Assembly: GCA_026874595.1 (NCBI GenBank)
Contig: CM049307.1
Span: 56,253,870-56,317,869 of the forward strand
Length of the DNA stretch: 64,000 nucleotides
Origin: Sipunculus nudus
Taxonomy: Eukaryota; Annelida; Sipuncula; Golfingiida; Sipunculidae
Direction: 5' to 3'
The position numbers and the translations under genes are program-made. Below, one piece after another: positions 60,806 to 64,000 of the stretch. Every line of letters begins with the position of its first letter. Position 1 is the stretch's first letter. Under the pieces are notes generated by a model. The model was not told the origin of the DNA and ran no database searches. It saw only the letters and a list, made by a program, of their open reading frames with translations.

Positions 60806-63675
60806 TATAGAGAGAGAAAGAGAGAGAGAGAGTGAGAAAGAGAGAAAGACAAAGAGTGAATACGGATGAATCTGACAGGTCCATGACAACCCATAGGTTG
60901 TCACAGCAAACATTTGACAACCCTTTTTACAACCCTAGAGGGTTTTCAAATTGAAATTTTGACAACCTGGGTTGTTGTTTTAGGTACACCCATTTGACAA
61001 CACTAAAGTTGTCGATTTGACAACCCTGTGTTTTCAGTGTATGATTGGCGTCTATGAGGGTTCCAGATCTGTGGCGTGACAGGCCCACTGAAAATCCAAT
61101 ATGCCACCAGTTTAAAATGGGTGATTTTCTATCGCGCAGTTTCTCAAGAGAATATTTGTGATCTTTTTTTTCCAAATCTATAGCGGTGATTGGTGCCCTT
61201 GAGGGCTCCAACCTATCAAATTACAGACCTGACTAATATCTAATATTCTTTCACAATATTAAAATCTAATTACCAAGAGGGGCTATGCACCTTCAAATTT
61301 CAGATTTTATATCCAATATGGCTGTCAGGCAAATATACAAAAACTCTTGTATATTATATCAATAATTAGATAATGCCTAGATTTTACTTACTCATAGTCC
61401 TTATTAAATTATTTTGGATGCTATACTTCAGACCAGTATATAACACCAAATATGATACCAGTTAGGTACCATTATGAATAACTCGTAATATTATTATTAT
61501 TAGTATTAGTATTATTATTTGAGCAATAATCTTGGGTATAGTATTTTATATTTACCTATGAAATATATAAACTGTAAGAGTATGCGAGCTCCTAAACTTT
61601 TAAACAAAAGCGTAAAAATTCATATAAGCAAATGAAACTGAGCTGAATATAAAAATCTTTATATTAAATCTGGCAACATAGAAATTACTTTCATGTCACA
61701 TTTTATTATTAATTGAGCATACTATTTGTATACATTTCCTTGTGTTTTGTTTAATGACACTGTATCTAGTATATAGAGTATAAATGCACGTCGAAATGAC
61801 TTATATTGCACATGAAAATGACCTTGTCCTTCCTTGTCAGATGCATTTGGTAAGGAAATATTTTCATAAACTGTAAGAAAAATGTTTTGAGATTTGTTAT
61901 ATTATTTTACTAGCTGATAAACCCGGTATACCGGGCTTTTCACCGCGATTTGGGAGATATATTTACTGAGATATTGAAGGTTGGCTCATTTTTTATTATA
62001 AAGGTTAAAAGAAAATATAGATATTTAGTGGGATACTCTCGGAATTCAACATGTACAAATAATTTTTACTGTTATTTTGTGGCGCTGTGCTCGTAGCAAA
62101 AATCATATCCCGGTATGTTTACCTTAAAGACCTGGTCAGTGATGGTTTACATTGCGAACCGGAATGAGACGCGGAGGCCTACAGTGTTTCGTTGATATTT
62201 GACTGGTTTCTATCGTTGGACGTATAAAGAATAGGTTGATGTGAGGAAAACATTAAATTAATTAAATGTACATTGCAAGGAAACTGTTCCTGAAGAAGGA
62301 AACAGAAATATACATTCATCGTAAGTAGCAGAAGCGGACCAAGCGAGACTCCATGCAGTGGGTCCGTATCCCATTTTCAGACCCACGACACCACCCCAGC
62401 CCTGTTCCAGAATTCGGGACCTTGAATTAGGTTTTGTCATTAATCCTCCTGGGTTTCATAAAGCGAGAAACATGTGTTTTTCTCTTTTACTGACCACGCA
62501 CGTGCTCATTGAAAGCAAGCGTTATTCATATGAACAATAGTCCTTAGTGTTAGAGGTTAAGTGACCACGATGCACGCATTCCGGTGATTGCCGAAGGCAA
62601 TTTGGCTGTGCTAGGTAAAAAAACGGAAAAATCACTCAAAATTATGTGTATATTAAAAATTATTTATTTTCATATCGCCTATGTCACTGCGGGGATAATA
62701 ACCTTTAAAATGATGTATGGCACAATATTGTACACAACGTGGTTTTAGAGAACACCGCGAACAAACGTGAACTGAATTCCTTTTATAAGTATTAGATGAC
62801 TTAAAAGGTCAAAGATTTATGTCAATATTATATTCAGTTACTAGTGGACCAACCATTTAGGTCTATGGTTTTTAAATGATATATTGATAAAGCAAGATTA
62901 CAGCACCTTATTTAGTTGCATTCTGTGTCAAAGGTCATGAACTCAAACAGTAAAAAAATAAGTATTATACGGTTGAGTGTACAATTTATATGCTATAACA
63001 AACATTTAAACACAATTCCAAGGGGAAACATTGTTAAATTCCGTTTTTTTTTGCTACAAATCAAACATATTATATGTGACACTGTTTTTCCTGATTTTAT
63101 CGTAGGATCTTCCACTAGAATTACTTTGAGGGCCAATATCAGCATATCACATGTACTTTTAACAGCCGATAAAATTTATCAAATGAAATTTGTTCACATG
63201 AATTTTAGCACTTGGTCCCCACTTAAACTACCCCCTACTAGGTCTAACTTTTTGCTTAAATCTCGGACTAAAATGCAGAGATAAACTCAGTTTATCTCTA
63301 GTCCGTTTTTGAGCATACGGTCTAAAGTTGGTCTGCAGATTAAAGTGAGACTAACCATTAGTCGGCCTTTGTGCATACGGCCTTAGAGTATATCTAAGTT
63401 TTGATCTATCAGTTCTTCCAAATTAAATGCCTTACCAAGTGAGCAAGTAACTGGTATCCTGACGTGGGATCCTCAATACGTTTCCTCACTTGCAGCTGGT
63501 TGTCGGTGACATAACGGTAAGCTTTCACATTGGGATGCTCCTGTCGTACCCTGCTGAGTATAAACTTGTCCAGGATTTTTATCAGCCCTTGTCCCTGGTA
63601 TTCTACCTTCAGCCTCATCATCCCTGCAAGAGTAGCTGTGCCTTTATCCGAAACCCGATGTCCCATGAATCCAAT
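54480..63675 (-). CDS. HNAT/NAT16-like GNAT N-acetyltransferase, gene 5 (exons 2-3; exon 1 outside the window)
   Basis: Exon 2 is 63675-63436 (240 bp) and exon 3 is 54998-54480 (519 bp), with intact phase-0 splice sites (acceptors after TTTTTAG and TTTTTTTTAG, donor GTAAGG). Exon 2 carries EYQGQGLI; exon 3 has SFSDLHVSERGY and DGATFDVHFQRHL. It is the duplicate of gene 3. By analogy exon 1 should end near 64464, beyond the right edge. Intron 2 is about 8.4 kb against about 0.78 kb in gene 3, because the 0.55 kb MITE and the 7.1 kb Harbinger-like element inserted there. The exons are open and the splice sites intact, so the gene may still work, but expression across such an intron is not shown. 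Confidence 0.78.
55027..55572. mobile_element. MITE in intron 2 of gene 5, TA target site
   Basis: Copy A has the empty site (AATATTAGAATATGG near 28497). The ends are inverted: TAGTCCGTTTC ... CAACCTGTTTTTTG at the left, and reversed TACTCCTTTTC ... CCACCTGTTTTTTG at the right, flanked by TA. A truncated relative lies at 7836-8160. The short frame inside has no recognised domain. Confidence 0.75.
58980..59520 (+). other. GC-richer block ending in a splice-donor-like site
   Basis: Within the Harbinger-like insertion this block stands out by higher GC and CpG content. It ends with GGCCGGTGAGTAGG near 59500, a good donor consensus. No long open frame starts in it. It could be the first, untranslated exon and promoter of a gene carried by the element, with the exon at 59928-60011 as the next piece. 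Confidence 0.35.
59928..60011 (+). other. possible internal exon, unknown product
   Basis: An 84-bp open segment is bounded by TCCTGCAG and GTAAGTGA, both strong splice sites. It reads YPSLNNEDTDVRHALLSHV and continues to FANELM in frame. A further open stretch at about 60370-60540 (VTPSRRRDQGKS to LLERKPRLMTI) could be a downstream exon, but the obvious acceptor joins the two out of frame. I do not recognise the family. Confidence 0.3.
60736..60850. repeat. (TA)n followed by (GA)n microsatellite
   Basis: About 70 bp of TA then AGAGAGAA repeats. Frames through it are artefacts of the repeat. Confidence 0.85.
60880..61040. repeat. cluster of GACAACCC words in both orientations
   Basis: TTTGACAACCC and its complement GGGTTGTC occur repeatedly within 160 bp, including the palindromes AACCCTAGAGGGTT and CAACCTGGGTTG. 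It resembles the end region of another nested transposon. Confidence 0.5.
61910..62760 (-). mobile_element. Helitron-like non-autonomous element, copy H4 (best 3' end)
   Basis: On the minus strand the 3' end reads AAAAGCCCGGTATACCGGGT, then TTATCAGCTAG, followed by T. The 14-base perfect palindrome CCCGGTATACCGGG (61922-61935) sits 8 bases ahead of CTAG, matching the Helitron 3' rule. It is nested inside the Harbinger-like insertion. The 5' limit is set by the extent of homology to H1 and H2 and is approximate. Confidence 0.68.
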
Positions 63676-64000
63676 CTAAAAACATAAAAACAAGAAAGTG
63701 GTCGTAGACCAAAACCTCAACCAGATACCTATTCAACTTATTAAATAACACAGGATATGTTTGTCATGGTTCAACTCCAATCACAAGTTACCTCAATAAT
63801 AAACTTCAATTATGAGGGTGACGTAGATTATATCCACAATTTACGGGTTTGTTCCTTAAATGTTATCTTAACCCTCCGCAAACCTTCATTAAAATCTTTC
63901 CAGAACTTAAAATGGTACACAGACAAAGAACTGTAAACATAGACAAATGTACCGGGAGTGTCAGCATCTTGTATTCAGAAGTATAAGGATGAGAACAGTG

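Larger units (their letters stand above)
56276..63382. mobile_element. Harbinger-like DNA transposon, 7.1 kb, in intron 2 of gene 5
   Basis: The ends are GGCCCGTATGCTCAAAAGCT (left) and, reversed, GGCCGTATGCACAAAGGCCG (right), flanked by TTA on both sides (56273-56275 and 63383-63385). Copy A shows the empty site with a single TTA near 29205. Three-base TWA duplications with GGCC-starting ends fit PIF/Harbinger elements. No intact DDE transposase is evident in the reading frames; the interior holds (TA)n at 56765-56815, a 22-base C run at 56883-56904, a nested Helitron-like copy, a GC-richer block at about 58980-59300 and one exon-like segment. It may be a large non-autonomous or composite copy. 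Confidence 0.8.
44291..64000. repeat. segmental duplication, copy B (contains gene 5), continues past the window
   Basis: Same-orientation copy of 20999-29811, lengthened to almost 20 kb by at least five insertions described separately. The last bases of the window still align (64000 corresponds to about 29811), so the duplication extends further. Confidence 0.88.

Noticed and set aside
1..64000. CRISPR array, prophage, operon or bacterial-type system
   Set aside because: Spliced genes, eukaryotic transposons and long AT microsatellites throughout; the tandem arrays have transposon or satellite character, not short direct repeats with unique spacers.

Overview
This window looks like genomic DNA from an invertebrate animal, probably marine; the phylum is not decided by the sequence. 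Support for that: AT-rich DNA, small exons bounded by GT-AG introns, long (TA)n runs, and many decayed transposons, including Penelope-like, Harbinger-like, hAT-like and Helitron-like elements. There is no bacterial-style operon, CRISPR array, rRNA or intact tRNA gene.

The only clear host genes are a cluster of one GNAT acetyltransferase family, resembling the histidine N-acetyltransferase / N-acetyltransferase 16 (HNAT/NAT16) group. Each gene has the same layout: exon 1 of 174 bp, exon 2 of 240 bp, and a terminal exon 3 of about 520-530 bp, with both introns in phase 0. Five loci are visible. Gene 1 (+, 1401-3999) looks intact. A relic (-, about 7039-10851) keeps a shrunken exon 1 and the start of exon 3. 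Gene 2 (+, 12792-15668) looks intact and has two tandem alternative first coding exons. Gene 3 (-, 27953-30449) looks intact. A pseudogene (-, about 37586-41241) has two decayed exon 1 copies, half of exon 2 and a frameshifted exon 3. Gene 5 (-, 54480-63675) keeps exons 2 and 3, and its exon 1 should lie just beyond the right edge.

Genes 3 and 5 sit in a large direct segmental duplication: about 20999-29811 (copy A) and 44291-64000 (copy B, continuing past the window). Copy A serves as the empty-site record for copy B. Copy B gained a 314-bp-period inverted/tandem array (about 45908-47614), a 330-bp-period array (about 50233-51873), a roughly 0.58 kb insert near 53.5-54.1 kb, a 0.55 kb MITE (about 55027-55572) and a 7.1 kb Harbinger-like insertion (56276-63382). 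Copy A gained a 0.86 kb transposon with complex terminal inverted repeats (25366-26227). The MITE and the Harbinger-like element both landed in intron 2 of gene 5, stretching it from about 0.78 kb (gene 3) to about 8.4 kb.

Other landmarks are a broken Penelope-like retroelement (32270-34618, minus) with reverse transcriptase and GIY-YIG domains and a near-complete hammerhead ribozyme fold beyond its 3' coding end; clusters of short palindromes at 8.2-10.35 kb; four Helitron-like copies ending in hairpin plus CTAG; a hAT-like MITE; and several copies of a short GCGGATCCAGG-ended element. The stretches between are mostly gene-free, AT-rich, repeat-derived DNA. All calls rest on reading the sequence by eye; no searches were run.
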